Origin: Phytomonospora sp040655735
GTDB lineage: Bacteria > Actinomycetota > Actinomycetes > Mycobacteriales > Micromonosporaceae
Length of the DNA: 64,000 bases
Assembly: GCF_040655735.1 (NCBI RefSeq)
Contig: NZ_JBFAKK010000001.1
Coordinates: forward strand, 372,001 to 436,000
Reading direction: 5' to 3'
Of this stretch, positions 48,461 through 57,075 are shown one piece after another. The notes under the pieces were generated by a model. The model did no database searches. It had not been told where the DNA came from and was given only the letters and a program-made list of their open reading frames with translations. Position 1 is the stretch's first letter, and each line of letters opens with the position of its first letter. A program made the translations under genes and the position numbers.

Positions 48461-51400
48461 TCATTCCTGTGTGGTGAACAGCGCGAGCGCGGCCGCGCGG
48501 ACCTCTGCTTCGGCGTGCCCGCGCAAACGCAAGAGCAGGTCGCGCCACGGCGGGTCGGCGCCACGCCGGCCGGAGCCGACGCGGGAGCCGCCGTCGGCGA
48601 GCGCCAGCGCGAACAGTCCGGCGGGGAGATCTCCGCGTTCGGCGAGCGTCTCGGCGGCCGGCCGGAAGGCCCGCGCGTCGCCGTGCGGACGGCGCGAGGC
48701 CGCCGCGAGGATCTCCCCGGCGACGCGGGACGCGGTGACCGGCCGCCCGGCGAGGAGGTCGGCGACCGACGCCAGGTCTTCCGCGATCGCGCCGGGGACC
48801 GCCGAGGTCAGGCCGCTGGAGGCGATGAGCAGCCGTGCGGCGCCGGCGAGGTGATCGGGACGCTCGGCGAGGATCCCGCCCGCCCGGGCCAGCGCGGCGC
48901 GGCCCGCCGGTGACAGGGCGGTGTCCGCGTGGGCCACGGCTGCGGACACGAGCGCGTCGAGGCGCTGAGCGGACGGACGGTCCCGGTCGCACGCCTCCGG
49001 CCGGGTGTCGGCGGCCTCGGCGTCGAGGAGGCCGGCGACGGCTTGTTCGAGCGCCTCGGAGTCCGGGGCGGTGTGCAGCATGGCGGCCAGCGACCGCGCG
49101 GCGATCCGCCAGTGGACCCGCTCGTCGAGATCGGCGAGCGCGCCGACCAGCAGACCGCCGGCTTCGGGAGCCCATGGAGCCCAGGATGGATAGGCCGCCC
49201 AGGCGGCGACGGCGATCAGCGGCCGCGGGTGGGCGCACAGCACGCTGACGAGGCCGCCGTAGCGAGTACGGTGCCGAGGCGCGGTGTCGAGTGGTCCGAT
49301 CGCGAGGACGGCCGTGGCGACCGCCGTCTCGTCGCCGGCGACGGCATCGTCGAGGATCTGCCAGGCGCGGGGATCGTCGAGCTGGAGGCGCACCGCCGAG
49401 ACGATGGCGGCCTTGACATCGCGATGCGTTCCGGGCCGCCAGGCCGCGGCGAGCGCGTCCATCGCTGCGGGCACCGCCAGCCGCGACAGCAACCGCGCGG
49501 CCTCTTTTCGGCTGGTCACCTTGCGCCCGTCGGCGAGGGCGCCGGTGAGTTTCGGTCCGAGCCGTGACGGGTGTACGAAGCTCGCGGCGCGTCCGGCGGC
49601 GTACGCGGCGACGCGGGCGCGGTCGCCGTCGAACTCGGTGAGCGAGACGTCGAGGGCGTGTTCGGGGTCGCCGGTGTGGGCGAGGGCTGCGAGGGCGGCC
49701 TCGGCGAGGACGACGTCGGGGGAGCCGAGGTAGCGCGAGACCACGGTGTCACCGCCGGGGACATCGGCGACGGCGTGGATCGCCTGGACTCGGGAGTACC
49801 GCTGCGCGCCGGCGTCCGCCGCCGCTTCGGCCAGCAGTCGTGCGCACACATCGCGCTGGCGCGGCAGCATGCGGCCGGGGAACCTGATGGACGGGACCCA
49901 GGGGGCGCCTTCGGCGATGAGGCGTCCGTGCGGCGGACCGGGCAGCACCAGGTCGAGCAGATCCGTGCGCCGCGCGGACAGGATGTTCCACACCGGTGGC
50001 ATCGCTACCGTCGAGCTGTCCTCGCCGACGACTTCTTCCACGCGGGTGTCGCGGGTGGCGGGGTCGTCGAGCCACAGGCGGATCCCCTGGAGCATCACCG
50101 GGACGAGATTGCGTGGCGACACGGCCCGGCGCAGCAGGGCCTGGAGACCCCGGACGCCCCGGGCGCGCTTGCCGAGAGCGTTGGCCACGGCGAAGAGCGG
50201 GTCGAAGTGGGCGCGGTCCGCGCACGCCGTCAGCCAGGGGAGCACCGCCTCCGCGAAGGCGTGCTCCTGGCCTCGGCGCAGGGCGCGGTCGAGCCGGGGA
50301 AGCGGAGGCATCCTGTTGGCGAACAGGCGGTCGAGCGTCCGGGTGGCCCAGACGCGGAGCGGTGCGACCTCGCCGCGTTCGGCGAGGACGGTCGTGGCGA
50401 GGCGGCCGAGCGCGTCGAGTGTCATCCAGGAGGCGTCGCGCGCCTCGGCCACACCCGTGGCCAGTTCTTCCAGCGTGGCGAGATGCGAGGCCTCGAAGCG
50501 GTGGGCGGGCACGGCGGCGATCGCGCCGACCGCGCTCTCGCGCACCGGGTCCTGCTCGTTGCGGAGCCGGCCGAGTGCGCCCAGTGCCGTGCCGAGCGCG
50601 GTCGGATCGTTCGATCGGACGGCGCACTCGAAGAGCAGCCGGTAGGCCTCGGCTCGTTCCTCCGCCCGGTGTGAGCGGGTCGCTTCGGCGATCGCGGGGA
50701 AAGCCTCTTCGAAAGGAAGGCGTGCCGTGAACCAAAGCCTCTGCCCGGCGTCCTGGGCGATCTGCGGCAGAGCCAGGCAGCGCCTCGCCTCGGCCGTCTG
50801 GCGCGCATGGGGGAGCGCCGACAGCAGCGGGTCGCCGATCGGGTCGGTGAGGTCGGGACGGACCGCGTCGAACAGTTCCGAGCGCCGCGACGGGGGCAGC
50901 GCGTCGAGCAGGGCGGCCAGTTCGCCGTCGCCGTCGAGGGCGTGCGCGAACCCGGTGAGCACGACGGTGTCGAGGCCGGCGATCCGGCGCAGCAGGGACG
51001 GACGCGAGCGGGCCGCGCGAAGTCCGGTCTGCGCCGGGTCGGTCAGCAGCCGCACGACCCGTTCGGGCCGCCGGACGGCCAGCAGGCCGACGGCCCAGGC
51101 GGTCTCCGATACCGCGGGCAATCCGGGGTGGCGCTCCAGCAGCGCGAGGAGGTCCTCGGGCGCGTGGCGGGCGGTGGTCAGGACGGCCCGCCCGCGCCTC
51201 GACCACCACGCGTCGCGGGCGGGACCGGCGAATTCGGCGAGGAGGCGGCCGGCCTCGTCGAGGACCGGGCCGGGGTGGCGCCCGGCGAGGAACTTCCAGC
51301 CGGTCAGCGCGTAGGACAGTTCCGGCAGGAGCCGGGCGACGGTGTCGCCCTCGCAACCGGGAAGCACGCGGGCGGCCTCCCGGTCGCCGTAGCGGGCGCG

Positions 51401-51790
51401 CACCGGGCCGATGATGGCCTCGGCGAGCGGCGTGTCGTTCCTCGCCAGCCGGTAGAGCCGGGCCCGCGTCCCGGCGGGGGCGTCGTCGAGCAGGGCGGTC
51501 AGCCGGGGCGTCTCGACGCCCAAGGCCACGGCCGCGCGCAGTGAGCGGGCGACGATGCCCCGGTCGGTGTCCGCCAGCCCGGTGCGCACCGAGCGCCCGT
51601 CACGGGCGGCCACGCCCATGGTCAGCGCGATGTGCCGGTGGTCGGTGTCTCCGGACCACAGTTCGCCGAGCAGTTCGCGCAGGTCGGCATGGGGCAGTCG
51701 GCACGCGTGCGACGCCAGCAGACGCGCGCGGGCCGGATACGCCAGGGAATCGAGGCGGGTGAGCAGTGCCGTGCCGGGTGAGGCGGACAT
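48461..51790 (-). CDS. Large alpha-solenoid (HEAT-like) protein of unknown function
   Basis: A 1,109-residue cytoplasmic protein made almost entirely of helix pairs rich in Leu, Ala and Arg. Recurring two-helix units such as DVVLAEAALAALAHTGDPEH and AEVRAAALALFTTQE resemble HEAT repeats, especially from about residue 640 onward. No enzyme motif, Walker site, signal peptide or transmembrane helix is visible. Proteins of this size and make-up occur in actinomycetes as uncharacterised scaffold-like proteins. ATG 51790 (MSASPGTALL) with AGGAT nine bases upstream is preferred over GTG 51805. It is transcribed away from the stress protein gene. Confidence 0.8.
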   Translation of the reverse strand: MSASPGTALLTRLDSLAYPARARLLASHACRLPHADLRELLGELWSGDTDHRHIALTMGVAARDGRSVRTGLADTDRGIVARSLRAAVALGVETPRLTALLDDAPAGTRARLYRLARNDTPLAEAIIGPVRARYGDREAARVLPGCEGDTVARLLPELSYALTGWKFLAGRHPGPVLDEAGRLLAEFAGPARDAWWSRRGRAVLTTARHAPEDLLALLERHPGLPAVSETAWAVGLLAVRRPERVVRLLTDPAQTGLRAARSRPSLLRRIAGLDTVVLTGFAHALDGDGELAALLDALPPSRRSELFDAVRPDLTDPIGDPLLSALPHARQTAEARRCLALPQIAQDAGQRLWFTARLPFEEAFPAIAEATRSHRAEERAEAYRLLFECAVRSNDPTALGTALGALGRLRNEQDPVRESAVGAIAAVPAHRFEASHLATLEELATGVAEARDASWMTLDALGRLATTVLAERGEVAPLRVWATRTLDRLFANRMPPLPRLDRALRRGQEHAFAEAVLPWLTACADRAHFDPLFAVANALGKRARGVRGLQALLRRAVSPRNLVPVMLQGIRLWLDDPATRDTRVEEVVGEDSSTVAMPPVWNILSARRTDLLDLVLPGPPHGRLIAEGAPWVPSIRFPGRMLPRQRDVCARLLAEAAADAGAQRYSRVQAIHAVADVPGGDTVVSRYLGSPDVVLAEAALAALAHTGDPEHALDVSLTEFDGDRARVAAYAAGRAASFVHPSRLGPKLTGALADGRKVTSRKEAARLLSRLAVPAAMDALAAAWRPGTHRDVKAAIVSAVRLQLDDPRAWQILDDAVAGDETAVATAVLAIGPLDTAPRHRTRYGGLVSVLCAHPRPLIAVAAWAAYPSWAPWAPEAGGLLVGALADLDERVHWRIAARSLAAMLHTAPDSEALEQAVAGLLDAEAADTRPEACDRDRPSAQRLDALVSAAVAHADTALSPAGRAALARAGGILAERPDHLAGAARLLIASSGLTSAVPGAIAEDLASVADLLAGRPVTASRVAGEILAAASRRPHGDARAFRPAAETLAERGDLPAGLFALALADGGSRVGSGRRGADPPWRDLLLRLRGHAEAEVRAAALALFTTQE

Positions 51791-51845
51791 GCCGACATCC
51801 TGCACGACGCTCGCACGAGGGTCACCAGAATTGATCTCGCCGAAT

Positions 51846-51871
51846 GTTTAAGTGTTGATCACACTGGGTAG
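51846..51871 (+). promoter_or_regulatory. Sigma-B/F-like stress promoter
   Basis: GTTT (51846-51849), exactly 16 bp and GGGTAG (51866-51871) fit the actinobacterial general-stress consensus GNNT-N14-16-GGGTAY except for the last base. It lies 47 bp before the PRC-barrel/DUF2382 gene, the type of gene often in stress regulons. Confidence 0.55.
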
Positions 51872-51918
51872 CAAGTGGCTTGCAGAGATCATCGGCGAAC
51901 CATCGGGGGGATGGACAA

Positions 51919-52887
51919 ATGATCGGCAACTCGCAACTCACTCAGCTCCACGACGCGACCGTCTACGACGCCAACGGTGACAAGATCGGCGGCGTCAAGC
52001 AGGTGTTCGTCGACGACGCCAGCGGCGACCCCGTCGTGGCGAGCGTGCACACCGGACTCTTCGGGATGAGCGAGTCGTTCGTCCCGATCCACGACGGCGA
52101 CCTGAGCGACGGGCGGCTGCAGGTCAAGGTCGACAAGGACATGGTGCGCGACGCGCCGCGCCTCGACCCGGCCGGAGAGGGCGACGAGGTCCACCTCAGC
52201 GACGAGCAGCTCGGCGAGCTGTACTCGTACTACAACCTGCCCTACGGCAGCGGCCGGCGCGACTACGCCAACACCGACAAGCAGCAGACTGGGCCGATGG
52301 CCGGGCAGAACACGGCGAAGGGGCGCGACACGGCGAAGGGGCGCGACACGGCGAAGGGGCGCGACACGGCGAAGGGGCGCGACACGGCGAAGGGGCGCGA
52401 CACGGCGAAGGGGCGCGCCCAGGTGCCGGCCACCGAGGCGCAGGGAGCCGCCGACCAGGCCGCGGCGAAGCGTTCGGGCCGCAAGTCCGGCGCGATGGAC
52501 GCCGACGCCGAGTCGCCCGAGCTCACCAGCTACGCCGAGAAACTGCACGTCGGCACCGAGGCCGTCGAGGGCGGCCGCGTGCGGCTCCGCAAGCACGTGG
52601 TGACCGAGAACGTCACCAAGACCGTTCCGGTCCGCCACGAAGAGGTCCGCGTCGAGCGTGTCCCGGTCGACGGCGACGCCGCCGACCCGAAGCACCAGTT
52701 CGCCGAGGAGACCGTCGAGGCGACGCTCTACGCCGAGCGGCCGGTCGTGGAGACCGAGACGGTCGCCGTGGAGAAGGTCCGCCTCACGAAGGACATGAAG
52801 ACCGACGAGCAGCAGGTCACCGGCGAGGTCCGGCACGAGGAGATCGACGTCGACGACACCGGCCGCGAGCGAGGCCGTGAACGCTGA
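51919..52887 (+). CDS. PRC-barrel plus DUF2382 stress protein with hexapeptide array
   Basis: A 322-residue soluble protein. Residues 5-85 form a PRC-barrel (ATVYDANGDKIGGVKQVFVD, then SESFVPIHDGDLSDGRLQVK). A linker with six TAKGRD hexapeptides occupies about 132-167. The C-terminal DUF2382 domain covers about 195-315 (LTSYAEKLHVGTEAVEGGRV, KHVVTENVTKTVPVRHEEVR). This pair is typical of actinobacterial and Deinococcus stress proteins of unknown mechanism. A GGGGGG tract sits eight bases before ATG 51919. A four-codon frame, ATG GAC AAA TGA, at 51911-51922 overlaps the start. A sigma-B/F-like promoter precedes it. Confidence 0.92.
   Translation: MIGNSQLTQLHDATVYDANGDKIGGVKQVFVDDASGDPVVASVHTGLFGMSESFVPIHDGDLSDGRLQVKVDKDMVRDAPRLDPAGEGDEVHLSDEQLGELYSYYNLPYGSGRRDYANTDKQQTGPMAGQNTAKGRDTAKGRDTAKGRDTAKGRDTAKGRDTAKGRAQVPATEAQGAADQAAAKRSGRKSGAMDADAESPELTSYAEKLHVGTEAVEGGRVRLRKHVVTENVTKTVPVRHEEVRVERVPVDGDAADPKHQFAEETVEATLYAERPVVETETVAVEKVRLTKDMKTDEQQVTGEVRHEEIDVDDTGRERGRER
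52312..52419 (+). repeat. Minisatellite: six 18-bp units encoding TAKGRD
   Basis: ACGGCGAAGGGGCGCGAC is repeated at 52312, 52330, 52348, 52366, 52384 and 52402. Five copies are identical, and the last differs only at its end. Being in frame and 18 bp long, copy-number change adds or removes a hexapeptide without frameshift. The DNA-level identity indicates recent expansion. Confidence 0.95.
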
Positions 52888-52902
52888 CGATGGCAGGGAA
52901 TG

Positions 52903-52931
52903 GGCCGGGGAGGCGGCGCCGCCCCCCGGCC
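52903..52931. terminator. Bidirectional hairpin terminator
   Basis: GGCCGGGGAGGCGGC pairs with the GCCGCCCCCCGGCC stretch to 52931, nearly loop-free, between the convergent DUF2382 and NACHT genes. Confidence 0.6.
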
Positions 52932-52947
52932 GCCCCCGTGCCCGCCG

Positions 52948-55761
52948 TCAGGACACGCCGTAGTCGGTCTCGCGGACGAAGATCGTCACGTCGTGCCGGA
53001 TCCACGAGCGCAGGAACTCGGCGTCCTCGTAGGGCAGCAGCCCGATGCCGGGCGGCTCCCATCCCAGCGAGTAGGACTTGCGGCGGGCCCGGCACAGCCG
53101 CAGCGCGAGGCCGTCGGGGAATTCGTCGAGCCTGCGATCGGTGTGCACGACCATTTCGCCGAGCGCGAGGACCAGGTACAAGACGGCGCCCAGGACCTCA
53201 CGGCGGTGCCCGGCGGCGCGGGCCAGCGCACGGTCGCCCAGTCTCAGCGCCTCCGGAACGAAGCGCTCGTCGCCTCCCGGCAACGGGGGCATCGCGGTGA
53301 GCTGGTGCAGGTCGAAGGGCGAGCCGATCGTCTCGCGCAGCAGCGCGAGATCCCGCAGGGCACCGGTGCGCACGACACCCCGCCGCTCCGGGAAGGCCGC
53401 GTCCAGCAGCGCCATCGCCGACGTGAACGGCGGCCGCCTCGTGTAGGTGTGCAGTTCTCCGCCGAAGAGCCGGTCGAACCGCGACGCGAGCTGGTCGCCG
53501 GGCAGGTCGGCCAGGCGCAGCAGGCCCCGTTCCAGACAGAAGTCCCACAGCCACGGATGCGCCAGGCACAGCTGGCGGACCTGGGCGGCGTCGCGTGACA
53601 GACGCTCGGCCACCAGCGCCTTCAAGACCCCCGGCACCGCCCCGGAGTGCCGGAAGTGCTCGCCGAGCAGCAGCCGGAGATGAGCGTGGGCCGAGGAGGT
53701 CGGCATGCTCTCCAGGAAACCGGCGAGGACACCGCGCAGTGCGTCCCGGTTCAGCGGCACGGTGTCGGCGGTCAGGACGCAGAACTCCCGCAGCACCCCC
53801 GCCTGCGGCTGCTCGGAGCGTTCGGCCTCGGCGAGCAGTTCCAGGATCATCTGCGACGAGCCCGCCGCGCTGTTCTGGCTGACGATGCTCAGGCACATCT
53901 GGGCGAGCACCGGGTTCTTCTGCGAGACGATGTGCGGCACGAGCTCGCGGGCGAGGCGGCTGACCGAGGCGGAGTGGCGGACGTGGTGACGGGCGGCGAA
54001 GTACTCCATCAGGCTTCGGTGGGTGAAGGCGAAGATCTCCTCGCCCTCGTCGTTGGGCCCGATGTCGGTGAACAGCCAGCCCCGCCCCCGGCACAGCTCG
54101 ATCACCTCCCCGGCGAGGCGCTCGGCCTCGCGGCGGTCGGCGACCACTTCGGACAGCAGATTACGGGCGGCGACCGAGCGCAGCTGACGCTCGGTCATGC
54201 CGCCCTGGTATTCGGGGGTGTGCAGCATCAGCGCGGCGATCTCGATCAGCGCGATCTCGTAGGTGTCGACCTCCCAGGTGCTGTCGACGATCCCGCGCGA
54301 CAGATCCCAGTCGCGCAGCAGCAGCTCGACGCACTTGCGGTAGATCTGGGTGCGCCGCCTCGGGATGTCGGCGTGACCGCGGTAGAGAACGCAGATGAAC
54401 GACAGCATGAGCGGATTGCTGCGCAGGTCGTGGATGGAGCCGCTGGTCTCCATGAAGTGCGCGATCGCCTTGGCGCGCGCCGAGTCGTCGAAGGACGCCG
54501 CCAGCCGGAACCACTTGCCGACGTACTCCTCCACCTGGCGGGGAGTGAAGGGGTTGATCTCCAGTTCGGTGTAGACCTCGGTGTCGAGCCGGATGGCGGG
54601 GTAGCCGATCCCGCGCGCGGTCACCAGGACCGCGCTGAGCGGGAAGGCGTTGCCGACCGCCTCAATCGTGCGCGACACCTGCTTTCGCCGTGCCAGCGAG
54701 CTGACCTCGTCGACGCCGTCGAAGATGACCAGCGCCCCGCCCTCCAGGAGCGTGCGCTCGACGAGGCCCGGCGGTGGCGGGGTCTGGAAGCCCCGGGCCA
54801 GGACCCGCTCGATCTCCTGCACGACGTTGAAACCGGCCGGGTCGAGGTTGAGGCCGCGCACCGGGAGCAGGAACACCGGGCCGCGCTCGCGCGACCACCG
54901 GATCCCGATCACCTTGCTCAGCGTCGACTTGCCCGCGCCGGGGTTGCCGACGATGACGGTCCGGTCGAGCTCGTCGACGATCCGGCCGACTCCGGTGCGC
55001 CGCGACATCCGCAGGCTCGGCGCGTTCACCCCGGCCTGCGCCGGCGCGGTGACCTCCGGTTCGACGTAGAGCTCGGCGAAGGGGATCTCGCGCCGCGAGC
55101 CGAGGTCGGGCAGCGGGATCCGGCCGTGCGCGCGGTCGAACTCCAGGCGGTACTTGGCCATCCAGCGGGCCGAGTCCTCGGTGCCGCCGCCGTTGGCCGC
55201 CAGGAAGGCCACGTAGCGTTCGGCCGACTCGGCGGTGGCCAGCGACAGGGTGGCCTGCGCCCAGTTGAAGGTGTCGCCGCCGGCGACCGGGTATCCGGTG
55301 AGCTGCTCGGCGACCCGCGCGCAGGCGGTGTCCAGGCTCTTCCAGAGCGCGTCGAAGGCCGGCCGGAACGACTCGGTGAGCACCCGCCGCCGTTCCGGCG
55401 CGGCATCGGTGAACAGCTCGTCGGCGAACAGCGTGAATGCGGCCTCGCCCAGCCTGCGGCCGCCCCTGGCCTGACCGGCGATGCGCAGGGCGATCAGCTG
55501 CTTGGCGAAGACCTGGAAGCGGGGGAGGCCGACGACCTTCAGCAGCCGCTGGTGGGTGATGTTCTCGGGCAGGTCGAACACGATCGACAGGGCGGAGAAG
55601 TCGCCCTGGTGCGGCCCGCGGATCTGTTCCAGCCGCCCGTAGGCGTCCGGGCTGCGCACGTGGCCCTTGCGGACCAGCGCCGACCACGCGCGCTGGATGA
55701 ACGGCCTGGCGGCCTGGTTCACCACGTTCGTCAGCGGGGGCACGAGCCGGGTCAGGTCCAC
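52948..55761 (-). CDS. NACHT-domain STAND NTPase, bacterial NLR-like
   Basis: A 937-residue protein. The N-terminal about 255 residues are helical and match no domain I know (VNQAARPFIQRAWSALVRKG). The NACHT NTPase spans about 265-560: Walker A VGNPGAGKST (G272-T280) and the diagnostic Walker B LVIFDGVDEVSSLARRKQ with the DGVDE acidic pair. The winged-helix part follows (FAFTHRSLMEYFAARH near 570-585). About 350 helical C-terminal residues would sense a ligand. Bacterial NACHT proteins include anti-phage NLR-like sensors; a solo gene of this size fits, but the effector is unidentified. GTG 55761 has no Shine-Dalgarno, and a TAATCT box lies 6 nt upstream. Confidence 0.9.
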   Translation of the reverse strand: MDLTRLVPPLTNVVNQAARPFIQRAWSALVRKGHVRSPDAYGRLEQIRGPHQGDFSALSIVFDLPENITHQRLLKVVGLPRFQVFAKQLIALRIAGQARGGRRLGEAAFTLFADELFTDAAPERRRVLTESFRPAFDALWKSLDTACARVAEQLTGYPVAGGDTFNWAQATLSLATAESAERYVAFLAANGGGTEDSARWMAKYRLEFDRAHGRIPLPDLGSRREIPFAELYVEPEVTAPAQAGVNAPSLRMSRRTGVGRIVDELDRTVIVGNPGAGKSTLSKVIGIRWSRERGPVFLLPVRGLNLDPAGFNVVQEIERVLARGFQTPPPPGLVERTLLEGGALVIFDGVDEVSSLARRKQVSRTIEAVGNAFPLSAVLVTARGIGYPAIRLDTEVYTELEINPFTPRQVEEYVGKWFRLAASFDDSARAKAIAHFMETSGSIHDLRSNPLMLSFICVLYRGHADIPRRRTQIYRKCVELLLRDWDLSRGIVDSTWEVDTYEIALIEIAALMLHTPEYQGGMTERQLRSVAARNLLSEVVADRREAERLAGEVIELCRGRGWLFTDIGPNDEGEEIFAFTHRSLMEYFAARHHVRHSASVSRLARELVPHIVSQKNPVLAQMCLSIVSQNSAAGSSQMILELLAEAERSEQPQAGVLREFCVLTADTVPLNRDALRGVLAGFLESMPTSSAHAHLRLLLGEHFRHSGAVPGVLKALVAERLSRDAAQVRQLCLAHPWLWDFCLERGLLRLADLPGDQLASRFDRLFGGELHTYTRRPPFTSAMALLDAAFPERRGVVRTGALRDLALLRETIGSPFDLHQLTAMPPLPGGDERFVPEALRLGDRALARAAGHRREVLGAVLYLVLALGEMVVHTDRRLDEFPDGLALRLCRARRKSYSLGWEPPGIGLLPYEDAEFLRSWIRHDVTIFVRETDYGVS

Positions 55762-55767
55762 GCACCG

Positions 55768-55773
55768 AGATTA
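55768..55773 (-). promoter_or_regulatory. -10 box of a leaderless-type promoter for the NACHT gene
   Basis: TAATCT on the minus strand ends 6 nt before GTG 55761, so transcription should start at the codon itself. The -35 position is not consensus. Confidence 0.5.
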
Positions 55774-55863
55774 CGGCTTGTCCGGCGGATCGGCGTGGGG
55801 CCGCGGCCGCCCGGCCACCGCGAAACCGCGTCTACTGTGGAGGCCGCCCGTTCGGGCAGCGGT

Positions 55864-57075
55864 TCACGGCGCCTCGCCGCGGACCCGAAAGTCCCGTGCG
55901 GTGGCCTCGATCGCCGCCGTCACCTCGGCCGGTCCGGCGCCCCTGAACCGGAAGCGGCCGCCGACGTGCTCGTAGTACGCGTCCGCGGCGGGCAGGACGT
56001 CTCCCGGGCTCAGCAGAGCCTCGGCGTAGGGGCCCGGCACGCGGCCGGTCATCGGCGTCGCCTCGGTGATCCGGCACGGCCGGGCCGCCGGGGCGGGCAC
56101 GAGCAGCCAACCGGCCGTCTCCTCCGCCCGGAAACCGTCCCACGGCAGGGGATCGAGGCCCATGGAGAGCCGGAAGGCGGCCTCCATGAGGTCGTAGCCG
56201 TGCACCTCACGCCACAGGAAGGGGATCTCGGCGCCGCCGACGCGCGCGCCCACTTCGAGAAAGGCGCACTCGCCGCTCTCCTCGCCGACGAACAGCTCCA
56301 GGTGGAAGGGCGTGGCCCGGCCGGGCGACAGGGCGCCGAGGACGCGGTCGGTGACCTCCGCGACGAGCCCGGTGACCGCCGGATCCTCGACCGAGCCGAG
56401 CACGTCGCCGGTCCGGAAGCCCAGGCAGGTGTTGAGGTACCGGGAAGCGCGCAGCGGTCCGGTGCGGGTGCCGTCGAAGAGCCCGTCGACGTGGAAGATC
56501 TGGCGTTCGTCGAAGGCCTGGACCATCAGGGGGCCGTGGGTGTCGACGTCGAGGTCGCCGAGTCCGGCCGGTCCATCCAGTTTGGACACCCCGGCGCTCG
56601 AACTGCCGACGCGCGGTTTCACCACGACCGGGTAGCCGTGCTCGCGGGCGAAGGCCTCGACCTCGCCGGCGTCGGTGACGCCCGCGAAAGCCGGCACCGC
56701 GACACCGGCCGCGGCGACCTTCCCGGCCATGACCAGCTTGTCGCGGAAGGGGACCAGGTCGGCCAGTACCGGACCGGGGCAGTCCCACTCGGCGCGCAGC
56801 TGCGCCGCGACGAGCAGGTCGTCCTCCTTGAGCCCGACGATCGCCGCCGGGCTCCCGTGGTCCTCGACGAGGTGCTTGACCCGGTCGGCGACCGAGGGCA
56901 GGTCGTCGGTCGCCGCGACCAGCTCGACGGCGGCCGCCGCCGTCGACAGGGACGGCGCGGCCACCTCCGTCGTCACATAGGTGACCGCGTTCGCCTCGTG
57001 GTCGATGTAGCGCTCGTACTCGGCGTAGCGCGCCAGCCAGCGGTGGATGACGACGACGTGCGGCCGCGCCTCCAT
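55864..57075 (-). CDS. ATP-grasp ligase (cluster enzyme A)
   Basis: A 403-residue carboxylate-amine ligase. Residues 1-105 are a Rossmann-like N-domain (VVVIHRWLARYAEYERYIDH). The ATP-grasp fold follows at about 110-310: the nucleotide lysine in YPVVVKPRVGSSSAGVSKLD, the HVDGLF strand, and metal ligands in HLELFVGEESGECAFLEVGA. GGAEIPFLWREVHGYDLMEA is the block also found in amino-acid or dipeptide ligases of natural-product clusters. It makes an acyl-phosphate and joins it to an amine. Its ATG overlaps the stop of enzyme B (TGATG). A weak hairpin near 55843-55862 follows the gene. Confidence 0.9.
   Translation of the reverse strand: MEARPHVVVIHRWLARYAEYERYIDHEANAVTYVTTEVAAPSLSTAAAAVELVAATDDLPSVADRVKHLVEDHGSPAAIVGLKEDDLLVAAQLRAEWDCPGPVLADLVPFRDKLVMAGKVAAAGVAVPAFAGVTDAGEVEAFAREHGYPVVVKPRVGSSSAGVSKLDGPAGLGDLDVDTHGPLMVQAFDERQIFHVDGLFDGTRTGPLRASRYLNTCLGFRTGDVLGSVEDPAVTGLVAEVTDRVLGALSPGRATPFHLELFVGEESGECAFLEVGARVGGAEIPFLWREVHGYDLMEAAFRLSMGLDPLPWDGFRAEETAGWLLVPAPAARPCRITEATPMTGRVPGPYAEALLSPGDVLPAADAYYEHVGGRFRFRGAGPAEVTAAIEATARDFRVRGEAP

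Noticed and set aside
52312..52419. Possible CRISPR array
   Set aside because: The units are contiguous 18-bp repeats with no spacers, lie in frame within a protein and encode TAKGRD.
55843..55862. Hairpin after the left arm of the ATP-grasp cluster
   Set aside because: The stem GCCGCCCG/CGGGCAGC is interrupted by a mismatch and has a 2-nt loop, so it is too weak to call as a terminator on its own.
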